Assembly (NCBI RefSeq): GCF_020176955.2
Contig: NZ_JAIUCZ020000009.1
Coordinates: 62,001-126,000, forward strand
Length of the DNA: 64,000 bases
From: Nocardia sp. alder85J
Lineage (GTDB): Bacteria; Actinomycetota; Actinomycetes; Mycobacteriales; Mycobacteriaceae
Direction of reading: 5' to 3'
Shown piece after piece: positions 51,655-61,981 of the stretch. A model generated the notes under the pieces. The model saw nothing but the letters and a program-made list of their open reading frames with translations. It had not been told where the DNA came from and ran no database searches. Every line of letters starts with the position of its first letter. Positions within the stretch are counted from its first letter, which is position 1. Made by a program: the position numbers and the translations under genes.

Positions 51655-52845
51655 CTACAGCCGGTACTCCCGCAGCAGGCCCTTGCTGATGATGGTCTTC
51701 TGGATCTCGCTGGTGCCTTCGCCGATGAGCAGGAACGGGGCCTCGCGCATGAGGCGCTCGATCTCGTATTCCTTGGAGTAGCCGTAGCCGCCGTGGATGC
51801 GGAAGGCCTCGCGGGTGACGTCGGCGCAGTATTCGCTGGCGATGAGTTTCGCCATGCCGGCGGAGATGTCCTGGCGTTCGCCGGAGTCCTTCAGGCGGGC
51901 GGCGTTCACCATCATCAGGTGGGCCGCTTCGACTTTGGTGCCCATCTCGGCGAGTTTGAAGGCGATCGCCTGGTGTTCGGCGATCACTTTGCCGAAGGTG
52001 CTGCGCTGCTGGGCGTAGGCGATGGCCAGTTCGAAGGAGCGGATGGCGATGCCGCAGGCGCGGGCCGCCACGTTCACCCGGCCGACCTCGACGCCGTCCA
52101 TCATGTGGCCGAAGCCCTTGCCGGGGGCGCCGCCGAGGACCGCGGTCGCGGGGATGCGGAAGCCGTCGAAGTGCGCGCCGGTGGTGTCGACGCCCTTGTA
52201 GCCCATCTTGTCGATCTTGTTCGTGATGGTCAGGCCGGGCAGCACCTCGCCGAATCCGGTGGGCTTCTCCACCAGCAGCGTGGTGAGATTCCGATGTGCC
52301 TTCGGCGCGCCTTCGTCGGTGCGCACCAGCAGCGCGGTCAGATTCGAACTCGCGCCGTTGGTCAGCCACATCTTCTCGCCGTCGACGACGTAGTCGTCGC
52401 CGTCGCGGCGGGCCCGGGTCTTGATCGCGGCGACATCGGAGCCCAGATCGGGTTCGGACATCGAGAAGGAGCCGCGGACCTCGCCGGTCGCCATGCGCGG
52501 CAGGAAGTGCCGCTTCTGGTCCTCGGTGCCGTGCCGGGCGATCATGTGCGCCACGATGAAATGGGTGTTGATCACACCGGACACGCTCATCCAGCCGCGG
52601 GCGATCTCCTCGACCGCGAGCGCGTAGGTGAGCAGCGATTCGCCGAGGCCGCCGTACTCCTCGGGAATCGTGATGCCGAACAGGCCCATGTCCCGCATGC
52701 CCGCGACGATCTCGGTGGGGTAGGTGTCGGAGTGCTCGAGTTCCTGGGCCTGCGGGATGATCTGCTTGTCCACGAAAGCCCGCACGGTGGCGAGGATCTC
52801 GGTCTGCACCTCGGTCAGGCCGTGGGTCTGTGCGAGTCTGGTCAT
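51655..52845 (-). CDS. acyl-CoA dehydrogenase
   Basis: A 396-residue acyl-CoA dehydrogenase with a complete fold: SFSMSEPDLGSDVAAIKTRA in the beta domain, QQRSTFGKVIAEHQAIAFKL, HGGYGYSKEYEIERLMREAP, and the catalytic loop IGEGTSEIQKTII with the classical Glu. The end IISKGLLREYRL is typical. It would oxidise a linear or short branched acyl-CoA. Its ATG overlaps the stop of the thiolase gene by four bases (ATGA). It is the last gene of the leftward operon 56489-51655. Confidence 0.94.
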   Translation of the reverse strand: MTRLAQTHGLTEVQTEILATVRAFVDKQIIPQAQELEHSDTYPTEIVAGMRDMGLFGITIPEEYGGLGESLLTYALAVEEIARGWMSVSGVINTHFIVAHMIARHGTEDQKRHFLPRMATGEVRGSFSMSEPDLGSDVAAIKTRARRDGDDYVVDGEKMWLTNGASSNLTALLVRTDEGAPKAHRNLTTLLVEKPTGFGEVLPGLTITNKIDKMGYKGVDTTGAHFDGFRIPATAVLGGAPGKGFGHMMDGVEVGRVNVAARACGIAIRSFELAIAYAQQRSTFGKVIAEHQAIAFKLAEMGTKVEAAHLMMVNAARLKDSGERQDISAGMAKLIASEYCADVTREAFRIHGGYGYSKEYEIERLMREAPFLLIGEGTSEIQKTIISKGLLREYRL

Positions 52846-54059
52846 GCGGCAATCCGTTCGAAGATCGCGGCCAGGCCCTGCCCGCCGCCGATGCACATGG
52901 TCACCAGGCCGTACCGGGCCTGTCGCCGGGCCATCTCCCGGGTCAGGGTCGCGAGTATCCGGGTGCCGGTGGCTCCGACCGGGTGGCCGAGCGAGATGCC
53001 CGAGCCGTGCACGTTGGTGCGCTCGAAATCGGCTGCGCCGAAACCCCATTCGCGGGTGCAGGCCAGGGCCTGGGCGGCGAACGCCTCGTTCAGCTCGATC
53101 AGGTCGATGTCGGCCAGGGTCAGGCCCGCGCGTTCGAGCGCGGCGGCGGTCGCCGGCACCGCGCCGATACCCATGATCTTCGGCTGCACGCCCGCCGAAC
53201 CCCAGGAGACCAGCCGGGCCAGCGGCCGCAGCCCCAGGGCGTCGGCGCGCTCGCGCGAGGTCACCAGACACAGTGCGGCGGCGTCGTTCTGGCCGCTGGC
53301 GTTGCCGGCGGTGACGGTCGCGTCGGGATCGTCGTGGCGCAGCATCGGCCGCAGCTTCGCCAGCGTCTGCGCGGTGGTGTCGGCGCGCGGGTGCTCGTCG
53401 GTGTCCACCACCGTCTCACCCTTGCGGCCGCGCACGGTGACCGGCACGATCTCCTCGGCGAAGATCCCGTTCTGCTGCGCGGCGACGGCGCGCTGGTGCG
53501 AGGTCGCCGACAGTTCGTCCTGCTCGGCCCGGGAGATGCCGTAGTCGCGGCGCAGGTTCTCCGCGGTCTCGATCATGCCGCCGGGCACCGGATAGTCACG
53601 GCCACCGGCGGTCACCCGTCCACGCGCCAGGCCGTCCTGTAGCGTGACGCCCGAACCCTTGATGCCCCAGCGCATTTCGGTGCTGTAGAAGGCCACGTTG
53701 CTCATCGACTCCAGGCCGCCGGCGATCACGGCCTCGCTCAGGCCGGCCGCGACCTGCAGCCCCGCCTGCACCACCGACTGCAAGCCGGAACCGCAGCGCC
53801 GGTCCACCTGCATACCCGGAACCGTCACCGGCAGACCGGCATTCAATCCGACCACGCGGCCGATCGCGGGGGCGTCGCTGTTCGGGTAGCACTGGCCCAG
53901 GATCACGTCGTCGATGATCGACGGGTCGATGGCGGTGCGGGACAACAGCTCCCGCAGCACCGTCTCGCCCAGGTCGACCGCCGTGCAGTCCCGGAACACG
54001 CCGCCGTAGCGGCCGATCGGGGTTCGCAGCGGCTCACAGATCACCACATCACGCATCAC
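52842..54059 (-). CDS. thiolase (acetyl-CoA C-acetyltransferase type)
   Basis: A 405-residue thiolase with MQVDRRCGSGLQSVVQAGLQ (nucleophile Cys), LIELNEAFAAQALA, SLGHPVGATGTR (His) and VTMCIGGGQGLA (second Cys). The sequence is closer to the classical biosynthetic/degradative acetyltransferases than the thiolase at 2821, which has an unusual MCCGGG end. It cleaves the 3-ketoacyl-CoA made in the same operon. Start: two adjacent ATGs at 54059 and 54056. It is separated from the CaiB-type gene by about 60 bp and overlaps the dehydrogenase gene. Confidence 0.95.
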   Translation of the reverse strand: MMRDVVICEPLRTPIGRYGGVFRDCTAVDLGETVLRELLSRTAIDPSIIDDVILGQCYPNSDAPAIGRVVGLNAGLPVTVPGMQVDRRCGSGLQSVVQAGLQVAAGLSEAVIAGGLESMSNVAFYSTEMRWGIKGSGVTLQDGLARGRVTAGGRDYPVPGGMIETAENLRRDYGISRAEQDELSATSHQRAVAAQQNGIFAEEIVPVTVRGRKGETVVDTDEHPRADTTAQTLAKLRPMLRHDDPDATVTAGNASGQNDAAALCLVTSRERADALGLRPLARLVSWGSAGVQPKIMGIGAVPATAAALERAGLTLADIDLIELNEAFAAQALACTREWGFGAADFERTNVHGSGISLGHPVGATGTRILATLTREMARRQARYGLVTMCIGGGQGLAAIFERIAA

Positions 54060-54120
54060 GGGAACCTTCCGTCGATCACTTCGAGTACAAGGCGGGCTGC
54101 TGCGCCGCCCTCCGGCACGG

Positions 54121-55301
54121 TCACTGGCCGGCTCCTTCCGTATGAGTGGGATGCGGTGCGGCCACGCCGAATTCGGCCAGGACCGCGTCGGTGTCCCGGC
54201 CCAGTGCCGGGATGTCGCCCATGACGAGTTCCACGTCCGCGAAGGTCATCGGCGGCAGCAGCGCCTCGACGGGCCCGGATTCGGTGCCCACCGTCCGCCA
54301 GCGATCGCGGGCGGCGAGTTGCGGATGCGCGACGACGTCGGTGACGGTGTTGATCCGAGCGGCGGGGACACCGGCCGCGTTCAGGCGTTCGATCAGTGCC
54401 TCGGTGGTCCACTGCCGGGTGAGGCCGGCGACGACCGCCTCACAGTCGGCGCGGTGCGCGACGCGGTCCGGATTGGTCCGGAAGCGCGGGTCGTCGACAT
54501 ATCCGGGCGCGCCGAGCACCTCGGACATCAGTGCGCGCCAGCCGCGTTCGTTCTGCACGCCGATGAGCACCTCACCGGAGGCGGTGGGGAAGCCGCCGTA
54601 GGGCGCGATCGAGGCGTGGCCGAGCCCCATCCGCGGCACCTCCACCCCGGCGTACATCTGCATGTAGAGGGCGTGGCCCATCCATTCGACCGCCGCGTCG
54701 AACATGGAGACGTCGACGGTGGCGCCGGCGCCGGTCCGCTCCCGCCGCAGCAGCGCCGATGTGATCGACAGCGCGGTGTAGAGCCCGGCGGCGATATCCG
54801 CGTTGGGCACACCGGTTTTCGCGCGGTGCTCGGCGGTGCCGGTGACCGCGATCATGCCCGCCTCGGCCTGCACCAGCATGTCGTACGCCTTGTGCTCGCG
54901 TTTCGGCCCGGAGGTGCCGTAACCGGAGATGTTCGCGACGATCAGGCCGGGCCGGGTGGCGCGCAGGGTCGCCGCGTCCAGGCCCAGGCGCTCCACCACG
55001 CCGGGGGCGCAGTTCTGCACGAAGACGTCGGCGGCGTCCAGCAGGGTGTGCACGATCTGTTGTCCGCGTTCGGTTTTCAGGTCGACGCAGACCGACTCCT
55101 TGCCACGGTTGAGCCATACGAAATGCGAGGCCAGACCGTGCACCGCGGTGTCGTACCCGCGGGCGAAGTCCCCGCCGTCGGGGCGCTCCAGCTTGATCAC
55201 CCGGGCGCCGAGATCGGCCAGATGCCGGGTCGCCATGGGAGCGGCGACGGCCTGCTCCAGGGCGACCACGAGACATCCGGCCAGGGGCAGTGCTTCGCCG
55301 G

Positions 55302-55305
<4 letters not shown>
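54121..55305 (-). CDS. CaiB/BaiF (family III) CoA-transferase
   Basis: A 394-residue family III CoA-transferase: EQAVAAPMATRHLADLGARV, KLERPDGGDFARGYD, NRGKESVCVDLKTERGQQIV, and AYDMLVQAEAGMIAVTG with the catalytic Asp. These enzymes move CoA between an acyl-CoA and a free acid through a mixed anhydride on that Asp. It probably activates the pathway substrate at the expense of a product thioester. The GTG at 55305 overlaps the stop of the upstream dehydrogenase (GTGA), so they are coupled. Confidence 0.94.
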
Positions 55306-56489
<1,184 letters not shown>

Positions 56490-56571
56490 GTCCAGTATCT
56501 TCGGCCGGAATCTGATGCAAATCAAATACCGAATACGGGCCGATTATTGCAGAAATGGATATAGTCCGCTG

Positions 56572-57483
56572 ATGGAGGTCGCACAGTTGGAGGCGTTCCG
56601 CACGGTCGCCGAGGAACTGCACTTCGGGCGCGCCGCGGCCCGCATCCACGTCGCGCAGCCCTACCTGAGCCGGCAGATCCGCGCCCTCGAGGCCGACCTC
56701 GGCGCACCCCTGTTCGACCGCACCACCCGCCGCGTCGAACTGACACCCGCCGGGCAGGCGCTCGCGGACGCGGTGGGGGAGTTGCTCGATCTCGATGCCG
56801 CGGTGCGGGCCGCCGTCCTCGCCGCGCACCGCGGCGAGCACGGGCGGATCCGGTGCAGTTTCGCCGGTCCGTCCTCACAGGGCATGATCGGGCGCCTGGC
56901 CCGCGCGGTCCGGGAACGTCACGAGCACATCGACCTCGTCTTCCGGGCGGGCCGATACGGGACGAGCGTCGTCCAGGACCTGCTCGGCGGCACCACCGAC
57001 CTGGTGATCGCCCGGCTCGATCACCCCTACACCGGGATCGCCAACCGCCCGATCGGCCACGAGCGCGGCGTGCTGGCGGTGCCGTCCGACCACCCGCTGG
57101 CCGGCGCCGGGGCCGTCGCCTTCGCCGATCTGCGCGAGGAGGCCTTCGTCACGCTGCCGGAGTCGGTGGGCTCGATCGTCCGCGACCAGTTCGTGGCGCT
57201 GTGCCGCCGCAACGGGTTCGTGCCGAACATCGTTCAGGCCGCCCCCGATTCGTGGACGGCCATGGCGCTGGTCGCCGCCGGTGTCGGCCTGCACTACACC
57301 ACCGACGCCGCGAGCGAGAACGTCTCCCTGGACGGGGTGCGGATCGTGCCGATCGCCGACGAGCCCGAGCCGATCTTCGTCCATCTCGCCTGGCGGGCCG
57401 ACGACCGCAGCCCGCTGCTCGCCCGGGTCCTGGAGATCTCCGAAGACACCCTCCCGACCTGCGATCGACCGAGCCGTGGCTGA
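56572..57483 (+). CDS. LysR-family regulator
   Basis: A 303-residue LysR-type protein. Residues 1-65 are the winged helix (MEVAQLEAFRTVAEELHFGR, AAARIHVAQPYLSRQIRALE), and the rest is a periplasmic-binding-like effector domain (VARLDHPYTGI-like turn, LAVPSDHPLAGAGAVAF, VAAGVGLHYTTDAASENVSL). It is divergent from the acyl-CoA dehydrogenase operon over an 82-bp AT-richer gap, the standard arrangement for a LysR activator. The effector is probably a pathway acid or its CoA ester. The SDR-like gene converges on its end with 13 bp between. Confidence 0.93.
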   Translation: MEVAQLEAFRTVAEELHFGRAAARIHVAQPYLSRQIRALEADLGAPLFDRTTRRVELTPAGQALADAVGELLDLDAAVRAAVLAAHRGEHGRIRCSFAGPSSQGMIGRLARAVRERHEHIDLVFRAGRYGTSVVQDLLGGTTDLVIARLDHPYTGIANRPIGHERGVLAVPSDHPLAGAGAVAFADLREEAFVTLPESVGSIVRDQFVALCRRNGFVPNIVQAAPDSWTAMALVAAGVGLHYTTDAASENVSLDGVRIVPIADEPEPIFVHLAWRADDRSPLLARVLEISEDTLPTCDRPSRG

Positions 57484-57496
57484 GCCAGGGCTGCCG

Positions 57497-58153
57497 TCAG
57501 GCGCGTCCGGGGCTTCCCACCAGCGCCGCGGTGAGGCGCAGATGATGGTCGGCCGCCTCGTGCGGCCACGGTGCGTGATCGGGACGAATGTCGTTGTGCT
57601 CCCACCGATCCAGCAGTGACCGCTCGGTCGCCGGGTCGAAGGCCTCCTCGCGGCGCAGGGCCGTCCATTCGCGCAGCGCGGCCTCGAAGACCGAGGTGGA
57701 GGCGAAGCGGGGGACCTCGGTGCCCGCCTCGCCGCCGAAGCGGACGACCAGCAGATCCTCGTGGGCGCGGGAGCGGATCAGCTGAGCGGCGAGGTGGTGC
57801 GCTCCCAGCCTGGGATCGGTGCCGCCCGTGCCGCCGCCGAGGTGACCGGCGCTCGCGTCGGTGTCGTGGATCATGATGTCGATCGGGCCCGCCAGCCACG
57901 ACGCGGTTTTCGAGAACATATCGACGGAAGCGATATCCGTGAGATCGAGTTGCGCGCCGAATACCGCGGCGCCCCGCGCGCGCAGACCTTCGGCGGCGTG
58001 TTCGGCCGCTGCCGCCCGCGGTGCGCCGGCGACGACGACATGACCCGCGAGGGCGAATTGTGCCGCGGTGTCCCAGGCCTTCCCGGGGCGAACGGTGGTG
58101 ACCACCACGGTGACTTGTTCGCCGTCGGCCGGCGGGATCGTGGATATTGCCAT
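57497..58153 (-). CDS. atypical SDR-like protein
   Basis: A 218-residue protein that resembles SDRs in outline (QLDLTDIASVDMFSKTASWL followed by GPIDIMIHDTDASAGHL where NNAG would be). It lacks the glycine-rich TGxxxGIG motif and the YxxxK pair. The frame is intact, with a ribosome site AAGGTGG before the ATG at 58153. It may be a non-catalytic or diverged relative, for example a binding protein, or an SDR in early decay. It stands between a convergent LysR gene and a divergent TetR gene. Function unknown. Confidence 0.72.
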   Translation of the reverse strand: MAISTIPPADGEQVTVVVTTVRPGKAWDTAAQFALAGHVVVAGAPRAAAAEHAAEGLRARGAAVFGAQLDLTDIASVDMFSKTASWLAGPIDIMIHDTDASAGHLGGGTGGTDPRLGAHHLAAQLIRSRAHEDLLVVRFGGEAGTEVPRFASTSVFEAALREWTALRREEAFDPATERSLLDRWEHNDIRPDHAPWPHEAADHHLRLTAALVGSPGRA

Positions 58154-58398
58154 CGTGAACCACCTTGTCGTCGAGCACCAACTGGTGTGGGCGAGGGCCG
58201 GGTCGTGAATTCGATTGATTCGTATCGAGGAGCCGTCGCTCACCCGGCGGTGCTGCCGGGTCGAGCCTAACACGCCGGACGGCGAGCGCTCCCGAAATCA
58301 GTGCTAGATTATGGTTCTGGAAGTTGACGGTTTGTGTTGCACCGGAAGCCGACTCGAAACCGTAAGGCGCTCGGCGGATTCACGATTGGGAGGACGAT

Positions 58399-59022
58399 CT
58401 GTCAGGCAGCAGCGGTCGCGAGGCTTCGGCCAGGACGCAGACGGCCGGGCCGGCGCAGGCCCGTACGTCGTCACAACGTGCACGTCGCGCCCGGATCGTG
58501 GCGTCGGCGATACGGCTCCTCACGGAGCGCGAATACGATCAGATTCAGATTCGCGAGGTCGCCGACGACGCGGAGGTGGCGTTGGCGACCGTTTATCGAT
58601 ACTTTCCGTCGAAAGAGTTGTTGTACGCCCACGCACTGGTGATGTGGGGCAATGAATTCGAGGCGGAGGTGCTCGGGCGCGATCGGAACCGCGGCGACGA
58701 TTCGGCCCGTGTGAAGGCGGTGCTCCGCCGTACCGCCCGCGCCTATGCGCGCTATCCGAACTTCTACAAGCTGACGACTTTGCTCGAGGTCACCACCGAT
58801 ACGTCCGCGCGGGAAATATTCGAGGGTTACTCGGGGCAATTCGAACAGATCGTCGGCGGCGTGCTGCTGGATACCGTCGGTCGTGATCGGGAGATCATCG
58901 TGATGCTGGCGACGTCGATGCTGGGTGGTCAATTGCGCCAGTGGTCACGGGGAAAGAGCAATTTGCCCGCCGTGCTCCGCACCCTCGACGACGCGGTGAC
59001 CATCATCTTCGAAGGACGGTGA
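58399..59022 (+). CDS. TetR-family regulator (probable CTG start)
   Basis: The homology to TetR regulators begins before the first usual start codon: ARRARIVASAIRLLTEREYD is helix 1, then QIQIREVADDAEVALATVYR and YFPSKELLYAHAL. The GTG at 58498 would cut helix 1. In frame upstream, a CTG at 58399 is preceded five bases earlier by GGGAGG, a strong ribosome site, and no ATG, GTG or TTG exists between the stop at 58363 and 58498. I therefore propose CTG initiation and a 207-residue protein, the usual length. Its 3' end overlaps the FadD remnant on the other strand by 20 bp. Confidence 0.75.
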   Translation: MSGSSGREASARTQTAGPAQARTSSQRARRARIVASAIRLLTEREYDQIQIREVADDAEVALATVYRYFPSKELLYAHALVMWGNEFEAEVLGRDRNRGDDSARVKAVLRRTARAYARYPNFYKLTTLLEVTTDTSAREIFEGYSGQFEQIVGGVLLDTVGRDREIIVMLATSMLGGQLRQWSRGKSNLPAVLRTLDDAVTIIFEGR

Positions 59023-59506
59023 CGGTCCGGCTATTTCTCGTGCCGAGGATGAGGATGCTGCTGGTGTCGTACCGGCGGAGCTGCGGCGATCCGGCGACCC
59101 GGGGCGCGGGCGCCCCCAGCGCCATCCTGGCCGCGGCCCCCTGGAACATGTTGACCTGGGCGAATCCGACGACCGACCGATGCGAGAGGGTGACCGCCTT
59201 CGCCCGGCCGGTGGTGCCGCTGGTGAACAGGATCAGTCCGGGATCGTCCTCGGCGATGCCGGCGAGTTCCGGTACCGCTCCGTCGAATCGCCGCGTCGGT
59301 GGTCCGAAGTCGTTGTCCAGGTTCAGGATTCGGAAATTCCGGCCGGATCCGGCGAGGCGCTCCAGCCGGGGCCCGTCGCCGATCACCAGCAGACGGTGCC
59401 GGAACACCGTGACCGGGTGGCCGTTCACGGTCTCGAGGCCGAGTTCGAATCTGCCGCCGGGGCCGGTCAGCGCCGCGCCGATCCGTTCCCTGTCCATGGT
59501 CGTCAT
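59003..59506 (-). pseudogene. truncated acyl-CoA synthetase (AMP-binding) remnant
   Basis: A 167-residue frame begins MTTMDRERIGAALTGPGGRF with a good GGAGG ribosome site. It jumps from an ANL-type N-terminus to LAGIAEDDPGLILFTSGTTG, the AMP-binding P-loop, and continues KAVTLSHRSVVGFAQ before losing similarity. About 70 residues before the P-loop and all of the C-terminal two thirds are missing. Such a product could not be an acyl-CoA ligase. It lies directly after a dehydrogenase remnant, so the locus has lost genes by deletion. Confidence 0.8.
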
Positions 59507-59715
59507 CGAACCTCCAGTGGAGGTTTTCGGCGACCATGACCCCGAAGCAGCCGAGATCGCCGAGCTTCCGCCACAACTGCGGACTGGTGGGACCGTCCCG
59601 CTCGGCCGCCGCGCGGACGGTCTCCAGCGGACATTCGGAGTCGGAGGAGCCGGACCACCACCTCGAGCGTCATGCGCTGCTCGTCGGTGGCCTCCGGGAA
59701 GAGGCCGATGCTCAT
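59505..59715 (-). pseudogene. N-terminal remnant of an acyl-CoA dehydrogenase, frameshifted
   Basis: The ATG at 59715 opens MSIGLFPEATDEQRMTLEVV, a typical FadE N-terminus. After about 25 residues the matching sequence continues in another frame as LWRKLGDLGCFGVMVAENLH. The remaining 300 residues are absent and the FadD remnant starts instead. Confidence 0.75.
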
Positions 59716-59745
59716 GGCTGTGTGCGTTCCTGCTCGATCGCGCCG

Positions 59746-60558
59746 TCAGAACCCGATGAAGACCGGATCCCGCCGCTCCCGGAACGCGGCGATCCCCTCG
59801 TGCATGTCCTTCGTGGTGAACGCGATGTGCTGGGCGCGGGCCTCGTCCTCCACGGCCTGCTCGAAGCTCGCCTGGGAGCTGTGGTCGATCAGGCGCTTGA
59901 TCAGGCTCAGCGCCGTCGTCGGCGATGAGGCCAGGCGGCGGGCCCACCGATCGCCCTCCTGCTGGAGTTGCTCGGCGGGCACGATCTCGTTGAGCAGCCC
60001 CCACTCCATCGCGGTCGCCGCGTCGATCGGATCGCCGAAGAAGGCCAGTTGCTTGGCGCGGCGCACGCCGACCGCGCGGGGCAGCGTCCAGGAGGTGCCG
60101 CCGTCGAGCGCCAGGCCGCGCTTGACGAAGATCTCGGAGAACCGGGCCCGATCGCTGGCGAGGATCAGATCACATGCCAGCACCAGGCCCAGCGCCACCC
60201 CGACGGCGACGCCGTCGACCACGGCCAGCGTCGGCTTCGGCAGCCGCTGCAATCGGCTGACGATCTCGCCGACCGCCCGCATCTCGTGCAGGATGGGCTG
60301 GGTCTCCCGGCCGGTCAGCCCGGTCTGCTTCGCGCCGTTGGCGCCGCCGGAGAGTCCGCCGGACAGGTCGGCGCCCGCGGAGAACGCGCCGCCCGCGCCG
60401 GTCAGCACCAGCGCCCGGTCGGCGGGGTTCTTGCTCACCTCGTCCAGGACGTGCTCGAGATCGCGCCAGTTGTTCGCGTTCAGCGCGTTCTTCTTCTCCG
60501 GGCGGTTGAAGGTCACCTTCACCACGCCGTCGAACCGCTCGATCAGGGTGTCGCTCAT
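59746..60558 (-). CDS. enoyl-CoA hydratase/isomerase family protein
   Basis: A 270-residue crotonase: KVTFNRPEKKNALNANNWRD, FSAGADLSGGLSGGANGAKQ, and VDGVAVGVALGLVLACDLIL, where the usual GGG is GVA and the first Glu is Leu. FVKRGLALDGGTSWTLPRAV has Asp at the second position. It is therefore an isomerase-type or unassigned crotonase rather than a standard hydratase. The C-terminus FRERRDPVFIGF is normal. It is followed by dehydrogenase and ligase remnants and preceded, 24 bp away, by the amidohydrolase gene. Confidence 0.9.
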   Translation of the reverse strand: MSDTLIERFDGVVKVTFNRPEKKNALNANNWRDLEHVLDEVSKNPADRALVLTGAGGAFSAGADLSGGLSGGANGAKQTGLTGRETQPILHEMRAVGEIVSRLQRLPKPTLAVVDGVAVGVALGLVLACDLILASDRARFSEIFVKRGLALDGGTSWTLPRAVGVRRAKQLAFFGDPIDAATAMEWGLLNEIVPAEQLQQEGDRWARRLASSPTTALSLIKRLIDHSSQASFEQAVEDEARAQHIAFTTKDMHEGIAAFRERRDPVFIGF

Positions 60559-60582
60559 ACTGTTTCCCTCTCCGTCCGGCGC

Positions 60583-61818
60583 TCAGTAGGGCAGTCCGAG
60601 CAGATCCAGCGCGTTGGTGCGCATGATCCGGTCGGTCTCGGCGTCGCTGAACCCGTGCAGTTCCGTGGTGAAGTCGAGCGGAGCGGCCAGGCCCTCGCCG
60701 TGCGGCCAGTCCGAGCCGAAAAGTACGTGATCGGCGCCGATCAGATCGGCGAGCTTCCGGATGTCCTCCTCGTAATACGGTGTCACCCAGAGGTGTTCGC
60801 GGATGACGTCCAGCGGATCCGACGGGAACAGCCACGGGGTCTGGTTCGCCTGCTTCGCCAGCCGCTTGGCCAGCAGTGCCACCCAGTCCGAGCCGTTCTC
60901 GATGCTGGCCACCCGCAGCGTGGGGTGGCGGGTGAAGACCCCGTCGACGATCAGGCTGGCCATCGTGTCGTGGATGGCCCGGTCCGCCACCACGATCGAG
61001 GCGAGCGCGTTCGGATTGCGGAACGGCACGAACCGATCCGGCGCACCCCAGGCCGAGGCGATGAATCCGTTGTAACCGCTGTCGGACAGGTGGAAGACGA
61101 CCGCGATGCCGGCCGCGGCGAGCGCGGTCCACACCTTGTCGTAGCTCGGATCCCCGAAGGACTTCGAACGGTTGCCGCCCGCGGGCACCGGCGCGGGCCG
61201 CACCGAGACCGCCCGCACGTCGCGGGCGAGCAGCCGCTCGATCTCGGCGACCGCCCCGTCCGGGTCGGCGAACGACAGCATCGGCGCCGCGACGATGCGG
61301 CCGCGGTAGGCGTAGCCCCAGTCCTCGTCGAGCCAGCGGTTGAAGGCCGTGACGCTGGCCATGGTGGCCGGAATGTCGTGCTTCAGCGCCTCTTCGACGC
61401 CGCAGGCCAGGGTCGGCAGCAGCAGCACCCCGGACAGGCCCTGTTTGTCGATCTCGGCCAGCCGGATGTCGCGATCCTGGTAGGCCGGATTCAGCGGTTC
61501 GACCTTGCTGAGGCTGCGCGGGTGCACGCCCTCGGGAATCCGGCCGCGGAACAGCAGGTCCATACAGCCGGGGACGATCACCGGGTCGAAGGTCGGGTTC
61601 GGGACGAACTCGAAAAGCCTTCCGCCCGCGAGCAGTTCGGTGTGCGTACCACGCGTGATCACCTCGATGCCGCGGCGGCGATACGCGGGATCGAGATACC
61701 GGGTGAAGGCATCGATCTTCTCGTAGTAGTGGTGGTCGCTGTCGAACGGCTGCGCGTAACCCGGCGGCTGCGCGGCGGGGCCGGACTGGTCGGCGGTATC
61801 GCGTTCCACGGTGGTCAT
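60583..61818 (-). CDS. amidohydrolase-2 (ACMSD-like) family protein
   Basis: A 411-residue TIM-barrel metal hydrolase. Near the N-terminus FDSDHHYYEKIDAF replaces the usual HxH with a DxDHH-like motif. Further on come AGIAVVFHLSDSGYNGF, HPTLRVASIENGSDWVALL and DHVLFGSDWPHGEGL with the metal-binding Asp. Relatives decarboxylate or hydrate aromatic and alicyclic acids; several actinobacterial ones sit in steroid and CoA-ring clusters. It is divergent from the acyl-CoA synthetase gene, and both may belong to one pathway. The first gene of a leftward operon with the crotonase. Confidence 0.88.
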   Translation of the reverse strand: MTTVERDTADQSGPAAQPPGYAQPFDSDHHYYEKIDAFTRYLDPAYRRRGIEVITRGTHTELLAGGRLFEFVPNPTFDPVIVPGCMDLLFRGRIPEGVHPRSLSKVEPLNPAYQDRDIRLAEIDKQGLSGVLLLPTLACGVEEALKHDIPATMASVTAFNRWLDEDWGYAYRGRIVAAPMLSFADPDGAVAEIERLLARDVRAVSVRPAPVPAGGNRSKSFGDPSYDKVWTALAAAGIAVVFHLSDSGYNGFIASAWGAPDRFVPFRNPNALASIVVADRAIHDTMASLIVDGVFTRHPTLRVASIENGSDWVALLAKRLAKQANQTPWLFPSDPLDVIREHLWVTPYYEEDIRKLADLIGADHVLFGSDWPHGEGLAAPLDFTTELHGFSDAETDRIMRTNALDLLGLPY

Positions 61819-61849
61819 GGACCTCTTCCCTCAGGATTGCGCCTTTTCC

Positions 61850-61874
61850 ATAACCGTAGTCTGATTCTGGTTAT
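61850..61874. promoter_or_regulatory. ATAACC-N13-GGTTAT inverted repeat
   Basis: Six-base arms, 32-56 bp before the amidohydrolase ATG, where the -10/-35 region should be. The size would suit a TetR- or IclR-type operator; the TetR gene at 58399 is a candidate. Confidence 0.4.
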
Positions 61875-61939
61875 TGCGCGGGTGAATACTCGAAGATGCG
61901 GGGACGGCATCGTCGTGAGCGGTCGGCCGGTGATGGTGA

Positions 61940-61981
61940 GGGGGACCGGAACCCCGGTGAACTCGACACCGGGGGTCCCCC
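61940..61981. other. strong two-part stem-loop
   Basis: CCCCGGTG (61952-61959) pairs with CACCGGGG (61967-61974), and GGGGGAC (61940-61946) pairs with GTCCCCC (61975-61981), with a five-base bulge on one side. It lies between two divergent starts, where a terminator is not expected; it may act in a long leader or be a leftover. Confidence 0.6.
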
